Positions 7,215 through 15,131 of a DNA stretch of 18,694 bases are shown in pieces. This DNA is from Lentihominibacter faecis (GTDB taxonomy: Bacteria > Bacillota > Clostridia > Peptostreptococcales > Anaerovoracaceae): positions 1 to 18,694 of the forward strand of contig NZ_JACRWC010000004.1 in assembly GCF_014306095.1 (NCBI RefSeq), in the 5' to 3' direction. The translations under genes and the position numbers were made by a program. A model generated the notes under the pieces. It searched no databases. It was not told where the DNA came from and saw only the letters and a list, made by a program, of their open reading frames with translations. Position 1 is the stretch's first letter. Every line of letters starts with the position of its first letter.

Positions 7215-7400
7215 TATCGGAGCTTATATTTACTACTCATTTACTACTTTTGGTTGCATTTTCATGCTGGTAAATGCCAGCTTATGCAAGGTATCTTCCA
7301 AAAAGAAAATACCGATAAAGCCCTAAAATACGGGATATATCGGCATTTACTAACTTATGAAAAGATAATCAGAAATTTAGTAAGTTTTTCTGCAAAAAAT
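7215..7400. other. Right end of the conjugative element with Int arm-like repeats and putative attR
   Basis: Downstream of int are repeats TTTACTACT (7229-7237), TTTACTACT (7240-7248), TTTACTAAC (7346-7354) and TTTAGTAAG (7376-7384). They resemble the AGTAGTAAA arm site bound by the Tn916 Int N-terminal domain, read on the other strand. The last repeat abuts TTTTT-CTGC-AAAAAA (7385-7399), the T-run/spacer/A-run pattern typical of Tn916 junctions. A dyad GTAAATGCC / GGCATTTAC (about 7271-7279 and 7342-7350) encloses a second stem, CCGATAAAGCCC / CGGGATATATCGG. The exact boundary cannot be fixed without an empty site. Confidence 0.6.
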
Positions 7401-7500
7401 ACAACATGAAAGCCTTAAACAGCCTCTTTTATGTTGCACCTTTCCTCCATCTGCCGGGGAATACAACATGAATCATGATTTGCGAGACTTTGATGTTGTA
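7400..7500. repeat. Four alternating copies of a TACAACAT-type 13-mer
   Basis: Copies lie at 7400-7412 (TACAACATGAAAG, plus), 7426-7438 (TGCAACATAAAAG, minus), 7462-7474 (TACAACATGAATC, plus) and about 7488-7500 (TACAACATCAAAG, minus). They form two inverted pairs about 60 bases apart, upstream of the sigma-54 activator gene. This is the arrangement of a dimeric repressor or activator site bound in tandem. Each pair could also fold as an RNA hairpin. Confidence 0.65.
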
Positions 7501-7624
7501 CGCGGTTAAATTTTCCTGTTGGTGTCATGATTTTCCCTCGCTCTTTTTCCCGAAGCCCACGAATTTCAGTGAATTCCCGCCTGTTTTATGGTAAAATAGA
7601 ACCATTGAAAAGGAGGTATTTTTC
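7501..7624 (+). promoter_or_regulatory. Promoter and leader of the sigma-54 activator gene
   Basis: The best promoter-like element is the extended -10 TGGTAAAAT (7589-7597), with no convincing -35. AAAGGAGGT follows about eight bases before the ATG at 7625. The short distance between -10 and start implies a leader of roughly 20 bases. The upstream TACAACAT repeats are the only visible candidate operators. Confidence 0.45.
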
Positions 7625-9127
7625 ATGCAAGACGAGTTACAGGCGATCCTTGAGAATCCCTGCGTTCTGACCATTTTAAATAATATGACTGAATACGTCT
7701 ATATCGTAGACGAACAAGGCTGTCTCCAATTTATCAATCCGGCTGTGGAAGCTTTCGAGAATCTGACGAATTCAGAAGTCAAGGGCAAACATATCAAGGA
7801 ACTCTATACTCAGGGAGAAAGCCCGACACTAAAGGCACTCTATGAGCAAAAAACCATTCCGGAACACGAAAACATTTATATGCTTGACGGCAAACAATAC
7901 CATCAGCTGGCAAAATCCTTTCCTTTATTTGCAGGAGACAAACTGCTGGGAGTATGCACGGTGCAGCGTGACATGACTCTGGTCAGCCAGGTATTATCGG
8001 ATAATACCACTTTGCAGAAGAATCAGCAGAAAAACCCAAAGGCAAAAAAGAAAACTTTCGATTCTCTAATAGGAGAGCACCCCGCATTTCAGCGAAGCAT
8101 CGAACTTGCCAGGAGCTCTGCTGTTAACGACGTGCCCATACTGCTGTCCGGTTTCACCGGATCCGGCAAAGAAGTATTCGCGCAGGCTATCCATAACTCC
8201 AGCCCAAGAAAAAATAAACCATTCCTTGCCATCAACTGCGCCGCCGTTCCTGACGGCCTTCTGGAAGGGATCCTCTTCGGAACGACCAAGGGGACCTTTA
8301 CCGGGGCTCTGGATAAGATCGGTCTGTTCGAACAGGCCGAAGGCGGAACATTATTTCTGGATGAAATCAACTCTATGAGCCTTGAGTCACAGGCGAAGCT
8401 GCTTCGTGTCCTGGAAGAAAAAGAAATCCGTCGTCTTGGCGGCGGCTGCGATATCAAAGTTGACGTCCGGATCATCAGCAGTATCAATACTATGCCACAG
8501 ATCGCCCTGCAAAAAAATCAGCTGCGCGAAGATCTGTTTTACCGTCTTTCTGTCACGACTATCGTGATCCCGCCAATCAAAGACAGACCTCAGGATATTG
8601 ATCTGCTGACAAATCATTTCATCCAGAAATTCAACCGGACCTACAAGAAGAAACTGCGAAATCTTTCTCCGGAGGTTCATGAATTTTTCATATCCTATCC
8701 ATGGCCTGGAAACGTTCGACAGCTAAAACATGTGATCGAATCTGCCATCAGCAGCATTCCGCCGGATCGAACAGAGATCCGCATGCACGACATGCCTCAC
8801 TATCTTTTTGATGCGACTACCACCTATGTCGGGACTCTGCAGGGTATCTCTGTACCATCTTTAGCAGCTTCTGCCTCACCTGCTTCTCCGGCACCGGCAG
8901 CTGCACCGGCTTCTCCAGTTACTGCAGGCGTATCACAGCCGGACATCTCACAACCGGAGGACCTTCAGCCGGAAACACTGTACACGATCATCGAAGAGAA
9001 GGAAAAGCAGAAGATACTGGATGCTCTCCTGCAAACTGGCGGCAATATTTCCAAAGCGGCACGCCAGCTTGGTATCAGCCGGCAAAAGCTTTCCTACCAT
9101 ATGAAAAAACACGGGATCCACCGCTGA
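7625..9127 (+). CDS. Sigma-54-dependent transcriptional activator (PAS, AAA+, Fis HTH)
   Basis: This 500-residue bacterial enhancer-binding protein has an N-terminal PAS sensor (about residues 14-115) and an AAA+ domain (about 147-376). The AAA+ domain carries Walker A GFTGSGKE (176-183), sigma-54 contact loop GTFTGA (223-228, family norm GAFTGA), Walker B GTLFLDE (241-247) and the arginine region REDLFYRL (301-308). An unusual Ala/Pro/Ser-rich linker (about 412-445) leads to a Fis-type HTH (about 465-497). It would remodel sigma-54 RNA polymerase at -24/-12 promoters. It converges on the EamA/activase/GRE/BCCT operon, whose promoter region carries a -24/-12 site, so that operon is its obvious target. 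The PAS ligand is probably the pathway substrate or a redox cue; this is inference. Confidence 0.95.
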   Translation: MQDELQAILENPCVLTILNNMTEYVYIVDEQGCLQFINPAVEAFENLTNSEVKGKHIKELYTQGESPTLKALYEQKTIPEHENIYMLDGKQYHQLAKSFPLFAGDKLLGVCTVQRDMTLVSQVLSDNTTLQKNQQKNPKAKKKTFDSLIGEHPAFQRSIELARSSAVNDVPILLSGFTGSGKEVFAQAIHNSSPRKNKPFLAINCAAVPDGLLEGILFGTTKGTFTGALDKIGLFEQAEGGTLFLDEINSMSLESQAKLLRVLEEKEIRRLGGGCDIKVDVRIISSINTMPQIALQKNQLREDLFYRLSVTTIVIPPIKDRPQDIDLLTNHFIQKFNRTYKKKLRNLSPEVHEFFISYPWPGNVRQLKHVIESAISSIPPDRTEIRMHDMPHYLFDATTTYVGTLQGISVPSLAASASPASPAPAAAPASPVTAGVSQPDISQPEDLQPETLYTIIEEKEKQKILDALLQTGGNISKAARQLGISRQKLSYHMKKHGIHR

Positions 9128-9145
9128 TGGGATCCCGTGTTTTTT
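9109..9145. terminator. Bidirectional terminator overlapping the activator stop codon
   Basis: ACACGGGATCC (9109-9119) and GGATCCCGTGT (9130-9140) form a perfect 11-bp stem. It is flanked by A residues on the left and six T residues on the right. The TGA stop of the activator (9125-9127) lies in the loop. The flanking A/T runs allow it to stop both the activator transcript and the convergent EamA-end transcript. Confidence 0.88.
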
Positions 9146-9182
9146 ATTTTTGTATACTTTGTTTCTTCATTGTTCCTGCAAA

Positions 9183-10052
9183 TCATCTGCTTTTTACACT
9201 GAAAACAATGAGGCTGAGCATTATTATTGCTCCCCCTATGTATATTCCTGCTCCGGGAATCTCTGCAAGCATCAACCATCCCAAAATAGCAGTGATGAAT
9301 GGGGATAAAAAAAGATAATTTGTAACTTCGTTCAGTTTATCTGCATACGTTAGCGCCTTTGACCAGGTGTAATATGCCAGAGCACTTGTTCCAATCCCCA
9401 TAAATATGATTGCCATAAGGGAAGATGTATCTGCGGTCATGATCTGTCCAACAGCTCTTGGAGCGAAAGGAAGTAATTCGATTGCTCCGAATATCAATGC
9501 GTACGTCACGATTTCCATTGAATTGTAGCCGAGATTTTCAAGCTTTCTGTTTATGAGATTATACGCACTGAACATCAGCACAGCAATAAACGTCCATAAA
9601 GCGCCTATTCCAATGCTTAAGTCACCGTCCCACAGCAACAGTATACATACGCCGGCAAAAGCCGTTCCCATTGATATCCATCCAACAGGCTTCAGTTTTT
9701 CTCCGAAAATTTTCCATGCCCCTATTGCCGTAAAGATTGGAACGGTTGCGATTATCAGGCTCGAAGTTGTAGTGGTCAGGGACTGGAGTCCTATATTAAA
9801 CACTATCACATATAGCGAAAAAGCGAATGCACCCTCGATCGCAAACAACCAAACATGACTAAACTTGAAAATTTTTCTTATATGCGTTACCAAACCAATG
9901 ATCAGCATTACAGCTGCAGCGATAAACGCTCGCAGTGCCGTTATGGTGTAGCAATCAAAGTCCTGTGACGCCACCTTTGTAAGCGGATACGCAGCCGACC
10001 AAAAAATAATGGTAATGAACGCCAGAGTATTCAATTTGATTTTGTTGTTCAT
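9183..10052 (-). CDS. EamA-family (DMT superfamily) transporter
   Basis: This 289-residue integral membrane protein has about ten transmembrane helices and the two-fold EamA repeat. The first half starts WSAAYPLTKVASQDF and ends in GVCILLLWDG. The second starts GIGALWTFIAVLMFSAYNLINRKL and ends ITAILGWLMLAEIPGAGIYIGGAIIML. Many EamA proteins export metabolites, including amino acids and small organic acids. A GGGGGA site precedes the ATG. It lies 42 bases downstream of the activase gene with no terminator between, so it is probably the last gene of the GRE operon. It could export the radical-enzyme product. An unrelated housekeeping DMT gene is the alternative; substrate is unknown. Confidence 0.88.
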   Translation of the reverse strand: MNNKIKLNTLAFITIIFWSAAYPLTKVASQDFDCYTITALRAFIAAAVMLIIGLVTHIRKIFKFSHVWLFAIEGAFAFSLYVIVFNIGLQSLTTTTSSLIIATVPIFTAIGAWKIFGEKLKPVGWISMGTAFAGVCILLLWDGDLSIGIGALWTFIAVLMFSAYNLINRKLENLGYNSMEIVTYALIFGAIELLPFAPRAVGQIMTADTSSLMAIIFMGIGTSALAYYTWSKALTYADKLNEVTNYLFLSPFITAILGWLMLAEIPGAGIYIGGAIIMLSLIVFSVKSR

Positions 10053-10094
10053 AATGTCCCCCGAAACAGCCTGGCAAAAGGCGTTCCACTTCTT

Positions 10095-11009
10095 CTAGCC
10101 TCCTATCACGACTTCAAACCCGCATCGTTCCAAATCCGCCTTGATCCCGTTCATGTGCTCGTCTGACGGTGGATGTACATCATTGAGAGAGTACGGCTCG
10201 TCCAGCGCTTCGTATTTACCGAGGCCCAGATTATGGTACGGCAAAATATGAACGCGCTTGATCTTGTCCTTGTGCTGTGTGAAAAAACGACACAGCAGCG
10301 CGATGTCCACAGGAGTATCATTGATGCCCGGGATGATCGGCACGCGCGGCGTCACATCGGTCAGTTTCAACAGTGTCTCAAAGTTTCGGTGGATCTTCTG
10401 ATTAGACTTCCCGCAGTACCGGATATGCTTCTCTTCATCGATGATTTTGATATCAAAAAGCACGTGATCTATAAGATCGATGATTTTGAGTACCGGGGAC
10501 AGACAGAAGTTCCCGCAGGTTTCCACAGCTGTATTATATCCCTCAGCCTTGCACATCGCACTCACTTTTTGAATGAATTCCGGATGCAAAAAAGGCTCTC
10601 CGCCAGAAAAGGTTACACCGCCACCAGACTGCTGGTAAAAAACCTTATCCTGATTGACGATCCCAAAAACTTCTTCCGGAGTCTTCAGCTCACCGATGAT
10701 CTCCCGTGCTTCCTGGCGACATGCACTGACACACGTCCCGCAGTTCTTGCACTTGCCCGGGATCTGCTCCACCCGGCTTCCGTCATGATGAAACTTGATT
10801 GCTTCGTGGATGCAGTCGGGGATACACCGCCCGCAGCCGGTGCATTTATTGCGATAATACATCAGCTGCGGATAAGGATCAATGGTTTCCGGATTGGCGC
10901 ACCATTTGCATTCCATGGAACATCCCTTGAAAAATACATTTGTCCGGATCCCAGGTCCGTCGTGGGTGCAAAATTTTTGTATATTTGTAACGTAAACTAG
11001 TTGAGGCAT
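10095..11009 (-). CDS. Glycyl-radical enzyme activating enzyme (radical SAM)
   Basis: This 304-residue activase uses S-adenosylmethionine and a 4Fe-4S cluster to abstract hydrogen from the glycine of the partner GRE. The radical-SAM motif is CSMECKWC (Cys30, Cys34, Cys37). An inserted two-cluster ferredoxin domain has Cys56/59/62/66 and Cys87/90/93/97, as in GRE activases other than the short PflA type. SGGEP (135-139) is the SAM-binding GGE motif. The ATG is preceded by GGGAG and lies 12 bases after the GRE stop, so the two are co-translated. The ferredoxin insert places it with activases of the dehydratase, lyase and decarboxylase GREs. It is intact, and its pairing with the adjacent GRE is near certain. 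Confidence 0.96.
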   Translation of the reverse strand: MPQLVYVTNIQKFCTHDGPGIRTNVFFKGCSMECKWCANPETIDPYPQLMYYRNKCTGCGRCIPDCIHEAIKFHHDGSRVEQIPGKCKNCGTCVSACRQEAREIIGELKTPEEVFGIVNQDKVFYQQSGGGVTFSGGEPFLHPEFIQKVSAMCKAEGYNTAVETCGNFCLSPVLKIIDLIDHVLFDIKIIDEEKHIRYCGKSNQKIHRNFETLLKLTDVTPRVPIIPGINDTPVDIALLCRFFTQHKDKIKRVHILPYHNLGLGKYEALDEPYSLNDVHPPSDEHMNGIKADLERCGFEVVIGG

Positions 11010-11021
11010 GTGGTTTCTCCC

Positions 11022-13436
11022 TTACCATGCAGAAACTTCGGTACGGTTGATGATCAGATCCTGTGCTTCCTTTCTCAGGTCTACAAAGAATGCGCTGTAT
11101 CCGGCTACACGAACCAGAAGATCACTGTATTTTTCCGGGTGCGCCTGTGCATCAAGCAGTGTATCTCTGTCTACTACGTTGAACTGTACATGGAATCCTC
11201 CCATGACCTCTTCGGAACGCAGCAGTGCTACCAGCTTCTGCTTACCCGCTTCATCTTTGATGAGCTGCGGTGTCAGCTTCAGGTTGAGCAGTGTTCCTGC
11301 TCTGCAGTCTGCGTGGTTTACATCACAAACGGATTTGAGAACAGCTGTCGGCCCATGCTTGTCATAGCCTGGGTACGGCGACATACCGTCTGCCAGAGGC
11401 TCCTTGGCTTTTCTTCCGGAAGGCAGTGCCCATATCGCCTTTCCGTGAGGCACGTTCGCCATTACCGGCACAAGACCGTTTGCATAATGAGAACCGAAGA
11501 TGGACGTGTAGCTGTCCGCTACATCTCCCGAGTATTTTACACAATCCTTTGCAATATCGTCAACATACGGATCATCGTTTCCGTACTTCGGTGCATCGTG
11601 GATCAGCATGTAGCGAAGATCGTCGTATCCTTCGAAGTCCTTCTTCAGAGCGTCGATCAGCTCTGCCATGGTGATTTTCTTGTCATCGTATACCAGCTTC
11701 TTGACAGCTGCCATGGAGTCTGCATAATCGGCGACACCTGTTACTAAAAGTCCAGGGCCTGCAAAGTATTTGCTGCTGCCCTTGTACATGATGTCTTTAC
11801 CGCTTTCCATCGGTCCGGCAACGCAGCAGTCACGGAACGGCTTAGGAAGGCGAAGCTGCTGAGCCCTCTCTGCCAGCTGGCTGCATCGGCAGGCACATCC
11901 TACCAGGTATGCCATCTGCTTTTTCACAGCAGCTTCAAATTCTTCATATGTCCTGAAGGTCGTCGGATCGCCTGTGTGCAGACCCATCTGACGATCAAAG
12001 ATGTAGCTGTAACCATCGTATAATGCCCATTCTACCGCAGTCGGATAGGAGTAACGGGAGCCTTCATTCCACTGCGTCGTCTCTCCTGCCATCTGCGGAG
12101 AAACGCATCCTACCAGCGTGTAGTTCCACAGCTCGCTTTCGTCAACGCCGCTTCTTCTCAGCATTTCCATAGCAGACTCGTCGAAGTGTACAGACGGCTG
12201 TCCCGTTCCACAGGCAATCAGATCTGCGATCTTCAGGAGGAACTCATTGGTGTTGGCCTTGTTCACACGAATGTTGATGGTAGGCGAGTTCATCTGCAGA
12301 TCCATGGTTGCCTGGATACCCATAAAGGAAAGTTCATTGACAGCATCTTCGCCTTTTTCGTTGACGCCGCCTAAGGTCACGCCGTGATACGGCTGGTATC
12401 CCACGTAGAATTCGGCTCCGTCCTTGGAGAGACCATACAGAGATTCTGCAATCTTAAGCCACAGACATTCCAGCAGTTCCAGAGCATCCTGATCTGTCAG
12501 GATCCCTGCTTCCTTGTCTCTCTTGTAGTATGGATACAGATATTGGTCAAACCGGCCGATGTTGTAGCCGGAACTGATTTCGTCACAGTACAACGCAACT
12601 TCCACCAGATTGATGGCCTGCACTGCTTCGCGGAAAGTCCGCGGCGGTTCCCACGGAACGCGCCGGCAGCTTTCTGCTATGGTCAGCAATTCCTGTTTTC
12701 TCGTTTCATCGGTTTCTTCTGCGGCCATCTTTTCAGCCAGATCCGCATAACGGTCACTCTGGATCTTCATAGCTTCGCAGGAAAGGATCATGCTGCGGTA
12801 AACCTGCATCTTGTCAAAATTCTCGATGTCGTTTTTATCCAGCTCTGCCAGTTTGGCTTCCGCTTCTTCCTTGATTCCCTTGTATCCCTTTTTCAGGATG
12901 ATATTTTCAAAACCTACTGCGGTTTCACCGCCGCCTACCGTAGTCTTGTTTTCTCCGTAAACAACGCAGGTCCCTACAGCCACGTTGCGCAGCTCGTCGG
13001 ACACGTTGGCCATGAAGTATTCCTCCATGGATTTGCCTCTCCAGTACGGGATCAGCTCATTACGGATGAGTTCTCTGTCCTCTTCCGTAATGGCATATGG
13101 ATCCTGTTCCCGCGTGTCGATCTCATCCAGCTCTGCCTCGACCCAACCGAAACAGACGTCAGGGCAGAAGATGAATGATTTCGGCGCTTTCCCGCTTGTC
13201 CCGACGATCAGTTCGCCCGGTAAAATGTCAATGGTGCGTTCATTCATGTAGTTTTTGAAAGATGTTGCCCGGCGGATAATAGTATCCTCCGCTTCTGTTT
13301 CTTTATAGGTACGTGTGTAAATCACACTTCTTTCTATGTCGACGGACGGCTCGAACTTCCAGAACGTATCACGAAGATGATTGACACGCTCTGTCACTCC
13401 TTTCGTCCAGTGATCATGTTTGAATTTTGTAGTCAT
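11022..13436 (-). CDS. Glycyl radical enzyme of unassigned reaction (active site GCVSP)
   Basis: This 804-residue glycyl radical enzyme has the C-terminal radical loop RVAGYSAFF with Gly779 as the radical site. The thiyl cysteine is Cys444 in LVGCVSPQMAGET. Eliminases and arylacetate decarboxylases such as choline lyase, glycerol and hydroxyproline dehydratases have Glu two residues after this Cys (GCVE); here Ser446 stands there. Pyruvate formate-lyase has Cys-Cys-Val-Ser; here the first Cys is Gly443. The pocket segment that follows is rich in aromatics (Trp455, Tyr462, Tyr464). Its ribosome binding site AAGGAG lies in the last codons of the BCCT gene, so expression is coupled to the transporter. 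The substrate is plausibly a betaine-like or other zwitterionic compound imported by BCCT. No microcompartment or dehydrogenase genes are nearby. Family is certain; reaction is open. Confidence 0.95.
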   Translation of the reverse strand: MTTKFKHDHWTKGVTERVNHLRDTFWKFEPSVDIERSVIYTRTYKETEAEDTIIRRATSFKNYMNERTIDILPGELIVGTSGKAPKSFIFCPDVCFGWVEAELDEIDTREQDPYAITEEDRELIRNELIPYWRGKSMEEYFMANVSDELRNVAVGTCVVYGENKTTVGGGETAVGFENIILKKGYKGIKEEAEAKLAELDKNDIENFDKMQVYRSMILSCEAMKIQSDRYADLAEKMAAEETDETRKQELLTIAESCRRVPWEPPRTFREAVQAINLVEVALYCDEISSGYNIGRFDQYLYPYYKRDKEAGILTDQDALELLECLWLKIAESLYGLSKDGAEFYVGYQPYHGVTLGGVNEKGEDAVNELSFMGIQATMDLQMNSPTINIRVNKANTNEFLLKIADLIACGTGQPSVHFDESAMEMLRRSGVDESELWNYTLVGCVSPQMAGETTQWNEGSRYSYPTAVEWALYDGYSYIFDRQMGLHTGDPTTFRTYEEFEAAVKKQMAYLVGCACRCSQLAERAQQLRLPKPFRDCCVAGPMESGKDIMYKGSSKYFAGPGLLVTGVADYADSMAAVKKLVYDDKKITMAELIDALKKDFEGYDDLRYMLIHDAPKYGNDDPYVDDIAKDCVKYSGDVADSYTSIFGSHYANGLVPVMANVPHGKAIWALPSGRKAKEPLADGMSPYPGYDKHGPTAVLKSVCDVNHADCRAGTLLNLKLTPQLIKDEAGKQKLVALLRSEEVMGGFHVQFNVVDRDTLLDAQAHPEKYSDLLVRVAGYSAFFVDLRKEAQDLIINRTEVSAW

Positions 13437-13442
13437 GGTTCT

Positions 13443-15047
13443 CTACTCCTTTTCTTCTTTCTCTCCAGATACACGAAGCATATCTTCAAAGTCAATGTTC
13501 GGATCATTTGCCTCTTTTTTCTTCTGCAGATATGCAAGAGATTTTATGGTTGAAATACAAAGTGCAAGGATGATGACCGTCATCGGAACGCCTACGATGA
13601 TCCAGATGGATTTTACGGAATCCTGTCCGCCGGAAGCGATCAGAGCGTAAGCCAGTGCTCCCATGAAGATGCCGTACAGCATTTTGATCTTCTTAGGCGG
13701 CTCGTCTTCGATGGAGCTTCCCTTTACTGTGATATTAGCCAGGGCAGAAGATGCCGGGTCAGCGATGGTACAGAACGATGTACACACTGTTACAATGAAT
13801 ACCACGATGAGGATCTTACCGAACGGCAGGCTGTCCAGCAGCTGGTATACGGTAGAAGCCATTCCGGATTCCTGTACGGCAGCCCATACGTCGAATGTCC
13901 CTGTGGACTGAAGGTATACTGCCATACTTCCGAAAATACCGCACCATACTGCGCAGAATCCGCCGGAAACAAATGTGTTTACCAGGATAAACTGTCTTAC
14001 GGTTCTTCCGTATGCGATCCTGGCGAGGAATACGCCGATGATCGGTCCGTATACGATGAAGCTTCCTACATACTGTAACCACCAGTCAGAAGCCCAGTTG
14101 TCTCCCGGGAACATTGCATTTGTGATCATAGTTCTCTTCGGCATCTCAGAAAGCATCGCACCTAAGGATTCGGTGGACATGTTGAGGATGAATGCCGTCG
14201 GCCCCAGGATCAGGATCGCAACCAGAAGGAAGATGAATGCATAGCTTGTGAAAGAGGACATTCTCTTCAATCCCTTCTCGATCCCTGATACGCAGGACAG
14301 AACGAAAATAAAAGTAACGATAGCTGCCAGAATGAGCCATAATCCTCTGCCGGATGTTAATCCGCTCAGGTATTCGATACCGGAACCGATCTGCATCAGA
14401 CCTACGCCCATGGAGCAGGCAACTCCCGCACACATACCGAATACGATTATAAAATGAAATACATTCCCCAGACCCCTATTGTGTCTGCCGATAGCCAGAT
14501 CTGCGACCGGGTCATAAGATACATGTTTTTTAAAGTTATAAAGAAGCAGACCTAAAACAATAGCAGGTACGGAATAAAATGCGAACTGTTCGAAGGACCA
14601 GTGGAACATAGTCTGGGATACAGCCCATGTTGCCGCTGCTTCCGACCCAGGCTCTACGCCGGCCGAGCTTGCAGGTCCCATATACTGATAGATCGGTTCG
14701 CCCAGTGCCCAGAAGATAATGCCTGTACCGATAGCGCCGCAGATGGACATGGTGATCCAGCTCCACATGCTGTAATGAGGCTTGGCATTATCTCCACCGA
14801 TCCGGATGTTGCCGTACTTGGTGCAGGCAAGGATCAAGCCCCCTACAAATACGAAAAAGATCAGAAGCTCTATAGCCCAGCCGCAGCTTCCGCCCATCTT
14901 ATAGAGCAGTCCGGTCAGTACCTCATAAGCCTTGTCCGGGAAGGCCGCTACCAGCCCAATGAAAATAACGAGTGCTCCTGCAGCAGGAAAGAAAACGCCT
15001 TTTCGCAGTTTCCCCTGCACTTTTGATTTTTGAGAATCCACTTTCAT
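13443..15047 (-). CDS. BCCT-family (betaine/choline/carnitine) transporter
   Basis: This membrane transporter of about 534 residues has the twelve-helix BCCT fold. Diagnostic segments are WSWITMSICGAIGTGIIFWALGEP, FHWSFEQFAFYSVPA and IIGVFLARIAYGRTVRQF, the last matching the family signature GxFxARISRGRT. The substrate-box helix reads NWASDWWLQYVGSF, less tryptophan-rich than in BetP or CaiT, which suggests a substrate other than classical glycine betaine. I chose ATG at 15047. The longer TTG start at 15059 precedes the AAAGGAG site, and a GTG at 15041 has better spacing and is a possible alternative. It is the first gene after the sigma-54 promoter and supplies the likely GRE substrate. The C-terminal tail is short and acidic. 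Confidence 0.92.
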   Translation of the reverse strand: MKVDSQKSKVQGKLRKGVFFPAAGALVIFIGLVAAFPDKAYEVLTGLLYKMGGSCGWAIELLIFFVFVGGLILACTKYGNIRIGGDNAKPHYSMWSWITMSICGAIGTGIIFWALGEPIYQYMGPASSAGVEPGSEAAATWAVSQTMFHWSFEQFAFYSVPAIVLGLLLYNFKKHVSYDPVADLAIGRHNRGLGNVFHFIIVFGMCAGVACSMGVGLMQIGSGIEYLSGLTSGRGLWLILAAIVTFIFVLSCVSGIEKGLKRMSSFTSYAFIFLLVAILILGPTAFILNMSTESLGAMLSEMPKRTMITNAMFPGDNWASDWWLQYVGSFIVYGPIIGVFLARIAYGRTVRQFILVNTFVSGGFCAVWCGIFGSMAVYLQSTGTFDVWAAVQESGMASTVYQLLDSLPFGKILIVVFIVTVCTSFCTIADPASSALANITVKGSSIEDEPPKKIKMLYGIFMGALAYALIASGGQDSVKSIWIIVGVPMTVIILALCISTIKSLAYLQKKKEANDPNIDFEDMLRVSGEKEEKE

Positions 15048-15107
15048 TTCTCCTTTCAAAATGGTTGCCTTGTAATAATTGCGGTTTTTAGTTACGCCTA
15101 TAGTTAC

Positions 15108-15123
15108 CGCAACTTCGATGCCA
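15108..15123 (-). promoter_or_regulatory. Sigma-54 (-24/-12) promoter of the BCCT-GRE operon
   Basis: Read on the minus strand this is TGGCATCGAAGTTGCG, against the consensus TGGCACN5TTGC. The invariant GG (15122-15121) and GC (15110-15109) are separated by exactly ten bases. Transcription would start near 15097, leaving a leader of about 50 bases before the BCCT start. It is the only such match I found upstream of the operon, and it agrees with the sigma-54 activator encoded at the other end of the cluster. Confidence 0.85.
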
Positions 15124-15131
15124 ACTTCGGC

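Noticed and set aside
7229..7500. CRISPR array from the repeated short motifs.
   Set aside because: Repeats are 9-13 bases, alternate in orientation and have irregular spacing; no cas genes.
10173..13251. Long plus-strand frames opposite the activase and GRE genes.
   Set aside because: They are shadows of strongly supported minus-strand genes and lack ribosome binding sites and domain motifs.
11022..13436. Calling the GRE choline TMA-lyase, hydroxyproline dehydratase or pyruvate formate-lyase.
   Set aside because: GCVSP lacks the Glu of the first two and the Cys-Cys of the third, and the partner genes of those pathways are absent.
13443..15059. TTG at 15059 as the BCCT start.
   Set aside because: The Shine-Dalgarno sequence lies downstream of it, inside the would-be coding region.
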